Below the pieces are notes generated by a model. It was not told where the DNA came from and searched no databases. It saw only the letters and a list, made by a program, of their open reading frames with translations. Of a stretch of 64,000 nt of DNA, positions 1 through 10,100 are shown one piece after another; the stretch's first letter is position 1, and each line of letters opens with the position of its first letter. Source of the stretch: Agelas oroides (lineage: Eukaryota; Porifera; Demospongiae; Agelasida; Agelasidae); assembly GCA_949130485.1 (NCBI GenBank), contig OX422185.1, positions 6,037,928-6,101,927 on the forward strand, given 5' to 3'. Both the position numbers and the translations under genes were made by a program.

Positions 1-546
1 ACATAAATGTTTTAACTTAGAGAATTTCCCTATCTATGGTACATCATGTACATAGTACATTTAATTGTTGGTAAAATTACTAAAACTTAACAGTTTATGT
101 TTGCTTAACATTGTTTGTATACATCGTAAACCTAGCAATCTAGTTTTTCGATTACGTAGGTGCTCTGTTTAGGATACCTCTCCAGTGAAGAACTAGCTAG
201 AAATACTCTTTCTCTGTTCCAAAGGCGTGCGTACCTACTGGTCATCGTATGTTTACATCGTTTCTTCCAGTGAAGACACCTCTAAGACCTGAAAATATTT
301 GTGTGTTTGCAGGGCTTCTTCTGATTGGTTTCCACACGTGTGTACGGTTATACGCAAATGGCAGCAATCACAAGCACTATCATCCTCCCCCTTTCATCTG
401 CCTTGGTAGACAGTGACTACGTTCATGTGATAAAACCTCCTCTTCCATTTTTACATACGTATTTGATCAAAAACTGGGTGATGGGAAGGCCCAGGAATGA
501 AGCTAGGTGTGTATGAAGTTTGACTGTAACTGTAACCGTCTAACCC

Positions 547-578
<32 letters not shown>
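1..578. other. Region upstream of first SH2 exon
   Basis: No exon could be assigned here. An AG follows a T/G-rich stretch at 310-312, but the next reading frames do not resemble the DAPP1 N-terminus. The region ends in a perfect (AC)n tract (about 550-577). The first exon(s) of the gene probably lie here unrecognised or outside the window. Confidence 0.4.
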
Positions 579-581
<3 letters not shown>

Positions 582-704
582 GTACCACCCTGGCCTCTCA
601 CGACACATAGCAGAGAGTTTACTGATGTCCAGAGATGTCTGTCATGGAACGTACCTCCTGAGAGATAGTTTAACAAACACAGACTCATTAACACTCTCCG
701 TAAG
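579..704 (+). CDS. DAPP1: DAPP1-like exon: N-terminal half of SH2 domain
   Basis: The exon follows an AG at 577-578 and ends before GTACGT at 705. It encodes WYHPGLSRH... through GTYLLRDS... to LTLSVR. The Arg in LLRDS is the invariant SH2 betaB Arg that holds phosphotyrosine. The first base completes a codon begun upstream, and the last two bases (AG) pair with A at 1333 to give Arg. An (AC)n tract takes the place of a normal polypyrimidine tract before the acceptor. Confidence 0.88.
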
Positions 705-3700
705 GTACGTCAAAGACAGTGCAGTAGGAAGTCACTGAAATGTTCCGATAAGTATAACAGTACTATTTGTGTACAGCAAACTATCTATGAATATCATTAT
801 TTGGGCGACTACTATATTGATCAGTTCATGATCTCCTGAAATAAGCTCACTTCCCTCTTTTAAATAAAGTTATTGCTTTTCCCCTGTGCCCACCTAACCT
901 CCAAAGCTCTCTCCTTGGTTGACCTTTGAACCCTTAGGGCATGCCTGCTCAAATCATTTTCATAACACAAGTAACCTTGTCCATCTAAAATCCATCTGCA
1001 CCAAATTTGGATGTGGTGGTTTTCTTGGTTTACATCTTAACTGAGTGTGCATATGGTTGTGTTCTGGGCAGCTCTCATATGGTTTCTATACCAGCCATCT
1101 GAGGTAGGCAATCAGCAGCGAAGCTGCAAAACAACTGCAGTATGGCTGGCTTTTGCTAGTGTTCACTGAGCTAATGACACATGAATATGCTTCATGTTAA
1201 GTACCTGCTAAGCATATTCATTGCTGATACTGTCCAGATGAAGGTATAGAAACCATATGGGAGTTGCACACTCTTACTGTAATGAACTTTTGACCTTGAC
1301 TGGTACTCCTTCCTCCTTCATCTTTCTGACAGATGTAGGAATTCAGTGAAGCACTATCGTGTCATCTGGGATGGGCGTCAGTTTTGTTTTGGTCTTGGCA
1401 AGTTTCCTGACGTTGATACCCTCGCGGAACACTTTGACAACCAGCCCATCATCAGTGGAGACTCAGGTACACAACACACTCAGATACACTCACTAGAAAC
1501 TTGGGGTTACACAAAATCAACTATGCCAGATAGAAATCAAGTATTATTCCGCCAAAATAAATTAAAAAAACGGAGGAGGCCTGGGAATGAGGCTAGTAAA
1601 AAGGGCTTTTGCTACAGTGTTCAGCTAATGTACACTCCACCTAAAATGGCTTCATGGTACTTGCTAAGCATATTCACTGCCAATTGCCTCCGTCATACTG
1701 TCCAGATGGTAGGTATAGAAACCATATGGGAGTTGCACTGTGTTGCTGTGTTTTCTAGGATGGGACTCATATATGCACGGAGTTTTGGAGGGAAGGCGGG
1801 GAGCCCTGGGAGATCTATTCAACCCCAAAATCTCGGCAACATTGAATTAAGTGTTGTGTTTAACTGCAACAGACTAAGTACCATAAGCTCCCAAAAATAC
1901 ACACCCTTCTAGCAAACGCCCTCCCCTTAGCCTTGTCCCCAGGCCCTGCCCGAAAAATCAGGAAAGGGGCCTGGTAGCGTTTCCGTGTATTTTCTGTCGA
2001 CCATTACCTCTCAAAATTTTGAAGAGCCAATCAGATTGCAGAATGAAACCATGCAGAACGTGATCCCGTCACATGCGCATGAGGTCAAAAGTGCCAACTA
2101 TGCAAATTATGGTAGAGTAGCTCGTGATGGCGTCGTCTGTCTCCTACATACGTGCGGCAATGGTGTCGCGTTTATGGGAAATCGGTAGACAAACGAAATC
2201 GGAAAGCGCTGTTTACCCATACGGGTTATCGAGACAAACTCCCCGATCGTTTGTTGGCACTGGCTTGGGTCCCGATCAACTGAGACGATCTGTTGGAATT
2301 TGTGTATGGACAGTGTGCATCCGAACTGGATAGATAAACACGGAAGATAGCATACTACAGCATTGCTTATTCAACTCGCTCTTGCTTTATCTTGCATGCA
2401 TTTGCATGATAGTCAGCTGACATCAACGGTTGCAGTAAGGCGTGTCCTACCGCGTAGCACGCGTTTGATGATGTTTACATTAGCGACAGAAAATACACGG
2501 AAGTGCTACCAGGCCCCTTTTCCGATTTGCCTGGGAACGTGGCTACCTCCCCTCTGTTTAACTTCCAATTTCTTACACAGTTATTTTTCCCTCATGTAAA
2601 CGCCCCGTAGCAAGCGTCTTCTGGGCATACTTTTAGTGCGCTTTTGGTTTAGCTCCATCATCGACTATGTTAACTTTAGCCTTGTTTGCTGGCCACCAAG
2701 GTTTTCATTGCTCGCAATACGTGCTTACGCAGGGTCATCCCCTGTCACCACTGGCGATGCAAGTTAATTGCTTCGATGCCTCTCGACTTAGTATCAACAC
2801 AAGTGCAGCCGCTGATTTCCCATAGTACATGTTCAGTGAAGCTTCCGTTCTTTCTGAAAGCTGCAGCAGTTGTCGTGATTGTTGACCTCGGCGTAACATC
2901 GCGAGGAGCCGGGTGGGGTGGGGGGCGTATACACGAGACTAATTGAATATTCGAGTAAATGCCCCCTCCCCACTTTTGCTTCAAAGTAGTGTGCAAAAAG
3001 GGGGGGCATATTTTCCGGAGCTTACGATAGTTCTAACTTTCTTCAGGATCGTTTGTCCAAAATGACTTCAAAAAAATGTACTTGGGTCATGCCCCCAGGC
3101 CTTCCTAGCGATCAATGCTCCACAAGTCGACAGTTTTCATCATAAATCATTTATGGAATCCAAATAGATAACCTTATGCATCTATGTTGTGCATATGAGT
3201 TCCGCCATTACTGTAAGTTCAGTGATATAGCGCTTCAAATGTGTGAATGCATGCATTCAAAATATGTGAGCTAATTGGGGCGAACCTGAGCGAGCCCCAC
3301 ACTAGCGGGACTGCATTGTGTGTATGTTGGTTTGTTTGTTTGTATGCAGCCATATACCGTAAATTTTTAATGCACATAAATATTTCCCGAAAATTGAACC
3401 TCCTCGTGAATAGGTGAAGGGCAATGCTGGGCTACTGCCAGAGTGTAGGGTTGGCAACCGTAGCAGAGATGCCTCAAGTTCAAGCATGTACGGTACTTGT
3501 TTGTCATGGCAGCTACGGACCGAGCATCAACGGCAGGCTGCTTGCAGACCATACACATTATACACGCCAGTTTGAGACCGTTTCAGGTAAGGCCCATGCA
3601 TAAACAGCACTCATCAATGCTAACAATTCAGCTCATGATTTCAGCGTGAAGCTTAGTCTATTCATGTGTAGCCATAGTAGCTGCTTGCTCAGGCTCGCCC

Positions 3701-6700
3701 CCACAATGTTCTAGTAATATTCAGTTACAAGTTGCCACTTGGTTCATATTTTCGTCGGGGCGAGGGGAGAGCCTGGGAACGAGGCTACCAAGCATGTGTG
3801 TAGCCGTAATAGACCGGAGAAATGGCTGCAATTTGTCAGCATGTATGATCATCTATATCTGGTGAGAACTGCACTGCTTGGCTACATGAACTTTTGCTTA
3901 CCATGCTCATGGAACAGCAGACAGTGGTATTCCAGTAGCTGCTTGCTCAGGCTCACCCCCACAATGTTCTAAATTTTCTAGTAATATTCAGTTACAAGTT
4001 GCCACCTGGTTGAAACTGGAACTTTGTCCTGGTTTCTATAGTAACAACACTTGTAGTAGCTTCAGTTCCATATACTACTGAAAGTTGTAGATTACGTTTC
4101 TGCCTTGTTTACAGTGCTTGACATTCTACAGTATTCATGAGCTATTATTCATGAGCTGCTAAATAGTCTGATGACAGCAGTTCAGAGGGGGGGATGGCAT
4201 GACATCATGTTGTAGCAACAACTGTTACACTGTGATAGCCTCGTCCCCAGGCCACTCCCAGATTTTATCTCGCAGCCGTGGAGAAAAGTGATTTTTCTCC
4301 ACGGCTGCGAGATAAAATCTGGGAGTGGCCTGGGGACGAGGCTAACACTGTGATGTATACATTCCAAGGGCACATGGTAGTGGTTCCTGGCTCTTCCCAC
4401 ATGCAAGCGAAAAGTGACTGAAAGCTGGGCGGGGCCTGGGAACGAGGTTAAGCTAGTGGCTCTGTGGACTAAGTCACAATGGACAATCATGTGGAGTTTT
4501 CATCTCAGCTAAAGCCATCTGGCTAGTCAGAATTGGTTATTATGACTTATAAACCTCACAGGCTAAACTTGCAAGTCACCAGTTTGATGAGCTGTGACTG
4601 CTAGACATCTTCAGCCGTCGAAAATCTCATGCACTGATCACATTGGCATGGACCAGTCAAAACGTTTCCATCCACCAAGTTTTGTCTTAGTCCAACCAAG
4701 CTTTAATTGTGCATTCAATTACTGAACGTATTGCTTACAGTGTCTGTGGGTGTGGAGAAGAGCGAGGGAGCTAGTGGAGAGTATGGGCAGGGACAGAGGA
4801 ACAAAGCTATAGTTCTCCATGCAGAAGCACAGAATTCACCGATAAAATAATAATGGTTTGTTCACAAACATCCATCAGAATATATAGTCTCATGCCCAGA
4901 CTCAGCCCTCTCACTTGTCTCGTTCCCAGACCACATTTTTTGCTCTCACCAGAGAAATGGGGTCTGGTCAACTGCCTATTCCATTTTCATTCATGTGTGC
5001 CAGACTTTTGGTACATTGTTCTTTTCTAATTGAACGGTTGACATCGTTGAAGATTACATTCCACCAACTGGCAACACGGATGCTGGCGACACGGACATTG
5101 AACAGGCAATTCTAGCTCCTGCATGTAGACTAGGCTGTTGTATTTTTTGAAAGCAAGAGTTGACTGTTCCATGTATGCAAGAATGGTTTTGAATTCACAA
5201 TCTAGTTTGTGTGACGTCACAGCGATTTCAAAGTATTGGAACCAAAACGGCAGTTTACCAGACTATTTTCCCTGCCCAGCTAAAAGTAGTCTGGACATAA
5301 CACGTACTAATTAACCTCTCACAAGGTGAGTGGGGTCGGGGCACAAGACTACATCTGGATCAAAGTGGGTGTAAAGTGAGAACACAAGAGTTTCTACAGT
5401 AATGCCACTTCAATGAATAGTGTCTACCCCACATTACATACTGACATAAGAGAACAATGTAAATATCTGTGATCACGTACTGCTCATGAATACCAATCTC
5501 TTTCCTTCTTCCTACCCTCTCCCTCCTGTCCCTCTCCCCTCTCCCTGTCCCCTCTCCCTCTCCCTCTCCCCTCTCCCTCTCCCCTCTCCCTGTCCCCTCA
5601 CCCTACTTCACTCCCTCTCCCTCTCCCTACTTCACTCCCTCTCCCTCTCCCTCTCCCTCTCTCCTCTTCCTTCCCTCTCCCAATTTCACCCCCTCTCCTT
5701 CCCCCGTTTTTTCTCCACCACATCCGCAGGCATACTAGTACAGCTGTGTAATCAGTATCCTCGTAGTGTCTCAGAGCCAGCCATCTATGACAACACTCGG
5801 GTGCACCACGACAGTACTCCAAGCATGCGGAAAACAGGGAACTCACTACCTGATCTATCAGTACGTCATGTTGTTACATCATGAAATATACACTGTAGCT
5901 TACCAAGAGCACATAAGAATGGGCGGCTTGAGTAAGAGCATGCATGTAACTCCAATAGAAGCCCACAGTCCAGTCAAAATATATTTGAACTGTACTAAAA
6001 ATAGAACACCCGGTCACATGCTTAGCAACAATGGCTTACGTCTAAGCAGCATGTGCAGTACGTGTTACTATTTTTAGTACTGCATGGTGGTAAATTCTGA
6101 CCGGTTTCAGATTTTACAGAGTTACACGCTCTTACTCTTAGCGACCTGTTCTTATATGCTCTTGAGCTTACTCATGCACCTTATATCATTTACCGTAGGG
6201 TGGTTTGAGCAGCTAGTTAAAAATTTGCATTTTGAAGGCACCTATTATGGTAACCGTAATCTTGTGTCTTTTTTGCATATTACTTTCAGCCTGAAGTATA
6301 TAGAGGGTGGGCATTTACTAGAATATAATATTCAATTTGTCTTGACCAAACACCGCCTGGTTCAATGTGATGTTACACACAAGGTTGACAATATATTATC
6401 GTGGCTTTCTGGAAGAACAGCAGTATCACTGCATGGTCATGTACTACAGAAAACTAGCGGCACATGTGTAGCCAAGAAGCATCAAAATAACAGTATCATT
6501 ATCCCTCTTGTTTTGTGCAAACTGCTGTATTCATTAGTCAACAAATGGCCTTCGTTACTTCATTCATAGTTTCTCCCCTTCTTCAGTTTGACAGACATAC
6601 TACTGTACTAAAGCATAAATAGGTGGATGGACTTCAAAAGCGAAGGATATAGGCTTATTTCAAGAGTGGGCATATTACCTTATACTGTTACATGTGGCAT

Positions 6701-9501
6701 GTAATTAAGCATTAAAGAACATTTTGAATGTTTTATACTTTCAGATCAACTCAAAAGAAGGCTACCTAACCAAGCTGGGCTACCACAGAAAGGTAACCCT
6801 TCACCTTAAATACTCCACAAATGACATGACTTTAACTCTCTTCAGTTCAAGCTAGAAATGTAGTTCATGAGGAGCAGGGTGGGGGGTGGGGCCCGGGGGA
6901 AATGATATCACCACTTAGTGGCTAGTCGTATTCTAGGGGCATGTCTGAAGTTTCAGTGTTCTGAAGTTGCATTTGGTAACGTACATGACCCAATGTAACT
7001 ACATGGTAGATCCAGGATGCAAAAGCCAATCTACTGCCCATTCCCAGCTGTTCGCCACCTTCCTGCAGTGTTTGAGACCTGGAAGGTCTTGTCACACACA
7101 GTGATGTTAGGTAGTACGTGTCAGGTAGACAGAAGGCAGACACAGAGGGGGTGGGTGCCCAATGAAGGATCACAAGGCCTTCCCTTGTGATGTTTAAGGG
7201 TTGAAAGTCAGCTTTTAATACAGCTTGGTGATTGACACCAAATTGGATTTTTACTGTAGGCCACTCCCACCTCCCCTCCCCTAGCCTCGTTCCCAGGCTC
7301 TCTCCTCAAAAACGGGGGGGAGGAGAGGAGAGCCTGATGACGAGGCTACCCCTCCCCCTCCCCCTCCCCATGTGGTCTGCCTTCTGTACACCTAATGCTA
7401 CTGATGTTACTGTACGTAACATGATCTCCAAGGCCTTCTCCCTCCGTATTTGATGCTGGACACAATCAAGTACTAGCAGAGGAGAGCTGACATTGCATGC
7501 TCCCATGCATAAGAGATCAAATTTTGGAGCTAGTCAAAGAAACGTTGCTGGCAGTTCCATTTTGACATACAGAAGCTGATCCCAGCCTGATCCTTGAACA
7601 AAACTTCACAGGACAGTACAAAACACCAGGTTTAGTGTGCTTAATTGGCTCAGGAATTTAATTAAGAGCAAATTAAATTACATTTCTGAGCCAATAAGCC
7701 AGTTTCACATAAGCTAAACTATGTAAGGAACGTGGGATGAGTACATGACGTCACATCCGGCAGCTTTCCAGGCGCCATTTTGTGGCCCTTAAGTATGGCC
7801 ATATATAGGATTTTCCTGTTTCTTTGATCGTGTGTAACTTCTGCGTTCTACCAGGTAACCATTTATAGCATATACTGTAAGAAAATAGAGTCTTCGTACT
7901 AGTCAACGGTGTAAAAACCAAAGCGATCGGACAAAAGATGAGCGAGCTATCCTGTTGCAACCCCAGACGGTACAGGACAAGAAAACTAGCAACTTCTACT
8001 GCTCTCTTCGTTTCACAAGCTAGGTAAGGCCGAGAAGGGCTTAAAAACCAGTTGTTGTGGATGTGCGTGCATGGCTAGGAGAGGAAAGTGGCGCGAGTAG
8101 TCACAAACACCCGCACTGAGGTTTGCTATCATTTTAGCATTGGTCAAGTTAGCTTTTAAGCAATGTGACTCACCATGCCACTTTCAACTCGAGCCCCACG
8201 CACAAAACGTTTAGCCAACTCTTTTTCTGGACCTTGCTCAGCTTACCTAGCTTGAGAAAACGAAGAAGTTGCTAGTTTTCTTGTCAAATACCGTCCATAT
8301 TCTTTACCACGTAGCTCCCTCATCTTTTGTCCAATTGCCTTGGTTTTTACACCGTTCAATACCACGAAGACTCAGTTCTCTTACAATATGCACTACAATG
8401 GATTACATGGTAGAATGCGGAAGTTAGATGCGATCAAAAAACCCGGGAAATCCCATATATGGCCATACTTAAGGGCACAAAATGGCGCCGGGATTGGACT
8501 CCGGATGTATTATTGCATACCTTAGTCCTTACATGAAGTCATGAAACTGGCTTATTGAGCTCACTGTTATCTACTGTCCTATGAACTTTGAGTTTTGCTC
8601 AGGGATCAGCTGTCATAACGGAACTACCTTTTTTATGACCAAAGGAATGAAAATTAAGCAGTGCATTTTGGTGAAGGGCCTCCCCCCTCCCCTAACCCTT
8701 ACCCATAATAATCCTACCCAATCCCTCCTCTCTTTTGATCTCATTGACTTGCGCTACTTCAAGAACTGGAAAAGACGATGGTTTGTTCTCTATCGAAATG
8801 AACTGAAGTATTTCAATACCAGAGGAGACTCTCAGCCACTGAGAATAATCAAACTAGAAGATGCAACATCTGCGGAGAGAGATGAGACAGCTGGGAAACC
8901 ATTCTGTTTTAGGTATGTGAGGATTTGTGTGGTATATTGTAATGTGTTTGTGCCATTGTATGATTGTGCCATGGTCATTGCTTGATGCTTCCTTACATCC
9001 TGCCTGTTCCACCCCCCCTCCCTTCTTCCCTCTCCCTTCTTCCCTCCTTTCCTCTCCCTTCTTCCCTCCTTTCCTCCCCCTTCTTCCCTCCTTTCCTCTC
9101 CCTTCTTCCCTCCTTTCCTCCCCCTTCTTCCCTCCTTTCCTCTCCCTTCTTCCCTCCTTTCCTCTCCCTTCTTCCCTCCTTTTTTCTCCCTTCTTCCCTC
9201 CTTTTCTCTCCCTTCTTCCCTCCTTTCCTCCCCCTTCCATCATTCCTCCCCCTTCCATCTCCTTTCTCTCTTCCTCCTTTCTGCCTGCTCACCCTCTCTC
9301 TCTCCCCTTTCCCTCCTTGATTTTTGTTCCTTCTTCCTCCTCTCTGTCTCCTTCCCGTTCTCCCTTCTCTGTTCCCCTCTTTTTCCCTCTTCCTTAACCC
9401 AACTTTCCCTCAGACTCATGACCTGCTATCGCACATTCTTCATGTTTGCCAGTAGTGAATCAGAGGCAGATGAATGGGTAGACATCCTAAACTGGAAATT
9501 G
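579..9501 (+). CDS. DAPP1: DAPP1-like SH2/PH adaptor gene (spliced, 5' partial)
   Basis: Seen: six GT-AG exons (579-704, 1333-1466, 5730-5860, 6745-6792, 8764-8912, 9414-9501) join in one open frame, and every split codon is completed correctly across its intron. The product has an SH2 domain (WYHPGLSRHIAESLL, then YLLRDS with the phosphotyrosine-binding Arg at 661-663), a linker with Tyr in AIYDNTR, and a C-terminal PH domain (KEGYLTKLG, NWKRRWFVLYRNELKYF, EADEWVDILNWKL). Known: DAPP1/Bam32 has this order, binds PI(3,4)P2 and PI(3,4,5)P3 through the PH domain and is phosphorylated on a linker tyrosine. Inference: a plasma-membrane adaptor downstream of PI3K and tyrosine kinases. The N-terminal exon preceding the SH2 Trp was not found. 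The 3' end is unsettled (see 11188-11205). Introns of 628, 4263, 884, 1971 and 501 bp hold mobile elements. The family assignment is strong; orthology rests on remembered similarity and needs an alignment. Confidence 0.88.
1043..1273. mobile_element. Foldback/MITE-like element in intron
   Basis: The inverted ends are GAGTGTGC / GCACACTC. Inside them is a longer matched pair, CATATGGTTTCTATACC (about 1076) against GGTATAGAAACCATATG (about 1243). A diverged partial copy of the right half lies at 1615-1738 in the next intron. No clear target-site duplication. Confidence 0.6.
1333..1466 (+). CDS. DAPP1: DAPP1-like exon: C-terminal half of SH2 domain
   Basis: The acceptor is TTTCTGACAG and the donor is at 1467 (CAG|GTACAC). 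The exon encodes CRNSVKHYRVIWDGRQFCFG followed by LGKFPDVDTLAEHFDNQPII. This is the betaD-betaF and alphaB part of an SH2 domain; the SVKH and HF.NQPLI blocks match vertebrate DAPP1. It ends with one base of a Gly codon that is completed at 5730. Confidence 0.88.
1615..1738. repeat. Partial copy of the 1043-1273 element
   Basis: It shares GCTAAGCATATTCA, ATACTGTCCAGATG and GGTATAGAAACCATATGGGA with 1200-1265, in the same orientation. The left arm is missing, so this is a 5'-truncated copy or one end of a larger element. Confidence 0.6.
1928..2545. mobile_element. 618-bp TIR element with TAGCC termini and 8-bp TSD
   Basis: The left end (TAGCCTTGTCCCCAGGC, then GGGGCCTGGTAGCG and TTCCGTGTATTTTCTGTCG) is mirrored at the right end (CGACAGAAAATACACGGAA ... 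GGCCCC ... GCCTGGGAACGTGGCTA). Both sides are flanked by CCTCCCCT (1920-1927 and 2546-2553). There is no convincing transposase frame, so it is a non-autonomous element of the same family as 4236-4344 and 7282-7348. Confidence 0.8.
3676..4014. repeat. Direct repeat pair (3676-3741 and 3934-4014)
   Basis: Two copies of a segment starting AGTAGCTGCTTGCTCAGGCT and ending near AGTTACAAGTTGCCAC lie about 258 bp apart. The second copy carries an extra run of about 11 bases after TGTTCTA. This may be a local tandem duplication. Confidence 0.65.
4236..4344. mobile_element. 109-bp perfect foldback element with 9-bp TSD
   Basis: The left arm (TAGCCTCGTCCCCAGGCCAC... to about 4287) and right arm (to GTGGCCTGGGGACGAGGCTA at 4344) are perfect inverted copies around a 5-base loop (GTGAT). 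The element is flanked by ACACTGTGA at 4227-4235 and 4345-4353. The identical arms and intact TSD indicate a recent insertion or active arm homogenisation. Confidence 0.9.
4354..5499. other. Intron sequence, no gene seen
   Basis: Part of the 4.26-kb intron. A single TAGCC-family-like end (GGCCTGGGAACGAGG) is visible near 4434, and a CTCGTTCCCAGACC / GGTCTGG pair is seen at about 4920-4967. No exon-like frame was found. Confidence 0.5.
5500..5700. repeat. (CTCCCT)n pyrimidine-rich simple repeat
   Basis: Imperfect CCCTCTCC/CTCCCT repeats fill the stretch just upstream of the 5730 acceptor and run into its polypyrimidine tract. The translated Pro/Leu/Ser-rich frame here is a repeat artefact. 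Confidence 0.85.
5730..5860 (+). CDS. DAPP1: DAPP1-like exon: SH2 end and tyrosine linker
   Basis: The acceptor is CATCCGCAG, preceded by a long pyrimidine tract; the donor is GTACGT at 5861. The exon encodes ILVQLCNQYPRSVSEPAIYD, then NTRVHHDSTPSMRKTGNSLP and DLS. The Tyr at 5786-5788 aligns with the tyrosine of vertebrate DAPP1 (Tyr139 in human, from memory) that is phosphorylated on receptor engagement. The exon ends on a complete codon (phase 0). Confidence 0.86.
5992..6080. mobile_element. Small foldback sequence (89 bp)
   Basis: GTACTAAAAATAG...ACAC is mirrored by GTGTTACTATTTTTAGTAC, with an inner CACATGCTTAG / CTAAGCAGCATGTG pair. It lies in the intron between the linker exon and the PH exon. 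No target-site duplication seen. Confidence 0.5.
6745..6792 (+). CDS. DAPP1: DAPP1-like micro-exon: start of PH domain
   Basis: This 48-nt exon lies between ...TACTTTCAG and GTAACC. It encodes INSKEGYLTKLGYHRK, the beta1-beta2 start of the PH domain with the KEGYLTK signature and the Lys that opens the 3-phosphoinositide-binding motif. It is phase 0 at both ends, matching the exons on either side. Confidence 0.85.
7282..7348. mobile_element. 67-bp TAGCC-family foldback with 9-bp TSD
   Basis: TAGCCTCGTTCCCAGGCTCT is mirrored by AGAGCCTGATGACGAGGCTA. The flanks are CCCCTCCCC at 7273-7281 and 7349-7357. The TSD lies in low-complexity sequence, so it is weaker evidence than at 4236-4344. Confidence 0.7.
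7640..7694. repeat. Short inverted repeat
   Basis: TTGGCTCAG...AATTTAATT is mirrored by AATTAAATT...CTGAGCCAA. It abuts the large foldback that begins at 7693. Confidence 0.5.
7693..8556. mobile_element. 864-bp foldback element with arms of about 340 bp
   Basis: Arms 7693-8035 and 8230-8556 are inverted copies at roughly 80-85% identity by eye. Shared blocks include AATAAGCCAGTTTCA, CGCCATTTTGTG, CTTAAGTATGGCCATATAT, ACGGTGTAAAAACCAA, GACAAAAGATGAG and GACAAGAAAACTAGCAACTT. It sits in the 6793-8763 intron, 200 bp before the PH core exon. The TSD is unclear (GAGCC / GAGCT). Confidence 0.75.
8764..8912 (+). CDS. DAPP1: DAPP1-like exon: core of PH domain
   Basis: The exon begins after TACTTCAAG and ends before GTATGTGAG. 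It encodes NWKRRWFVLYRNELKYFNTR and continues to RIIKLEDATSAERDE...CFR. The K.RRWFVL..NELKYF block is the hallmark of 3-phosphoinositide-binding PH domains. It ends on two bases (AG) that are completed at 9414. Confidence 0.88.
9008..9400. repeat. Polypyrimidine minisatellite in last sure intron
   Basis: A repeating unit of about 22 bp (CCCTTCTTCCCTCCTTTCCTCT) runs for about 230 bp and grades into general C/T-rich DNA up to the acceptor at 9413. Nearly the whole 501-bp intron is pyrimidine on the sense strand. Confidence 0.85.
9414..9501 (+). CDS. DAPP1: DAPP1-like exon: C-terminal helix of PH domain
   Basis: The acceptor is CTTTCCCTCAG after about 400 nt of pyrimidine-rich intron; the donor is GTAAGAG at 9502. 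The exon encodes LMTCYRTFFMFASSESEADE followed by WVDILNWKL, the PH beta6-beta7 strands and C-terminal helix with its invariant Trp (EADEW). Reading past the donor would add VRE and stop at 9511, overlapping an AATAAA at 9509-9514. A short unspliced terminus is therefore possible. Confidence 0.87.
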
Positions 9502-9589
9502 GTAAGAGAATAAACAGCCATACCAGATTCCTCATTTTGACCTTGATAGTCTCCATCCTAAATGGAAAGAAAGGTGTCTGAGAAACTAA

Positions 9590-9760
9590 TACAGTGGAAC
9601 CTCTCTAATATGGACACCCTTGTATCGAAATAATTGTCCTGATTAGTGAGGTGTCCTTATTTCAGGGGAAGAACAGTGTGTATTTATACAAAGCTGGGAC
9701 TTGGTCAAGTGTCCTGATTAACCACATGTCCATATTTCAGGGGGTGTGTATATTATTGTA
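9590..9760 (+). mobile_element. Pogo/Tigger-like transposon end (fragment)
   Basis: TA followed by CAGTGGAACCTCTCTAATAT, then GGACACC, resembles the termini of pogo-type Tc1/mariner elements, which duplicate TA. Two GTGTCC..ATTTCAGGGG-like motifs follow. No matching right end was found, so this looks truncated. Confidence 0.5.
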
Positions 9761-10100
9761 CTTCCATGGAAGTTGGATTGGCACGTATACAGTTGGCCTT
9801 TACATAGCCTCGCTCAATACCTGCTTAATTCAGTGGTATACATAGCATAGGAGTACTGGGACAAATGCCCCACCTGAGAACTTGACTTACATGTACTTAC
9901 ATTCACTTACTGACATACTGCTGGCCTGCTCTGTTACTTGCAAGCAGACCCACCAATCCCAACGTGGATCACTTTTAGTATATGTGCCCCATGCACAGCA
10001 CTGAAAGCGATCCGGGCTAGGGTTGGTTGGAGCTTGCGAGACTAACCATTGACTCCCAAGTACTGGCTAGGCAGTGGCTTTCAAATCCCTAATAATGCAT

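Noticed and set aside
1467-1912. Read-through extension of the second SH2 exon
   Set aside because: The conserved SH2 sequence stops exactly at the GT donor, and the phase fits the exon at 5730. The remainder is repeat-derived intron.
5486-5729. Pro/Leu/Ser-rich N-terminal extension of the linker exon
   Set aside because: It is translated (CTCCCT)n simple repeat upstream of a clear splice acceptor at 5728-5729.
6084-6569. 161-codon plus-strand frame
   Set aside because: It lies wholly inside a well-supported DAPP1-like intron, has no recognisable domain and has unremarkable AT-rich composition. A chance frame is more likely.
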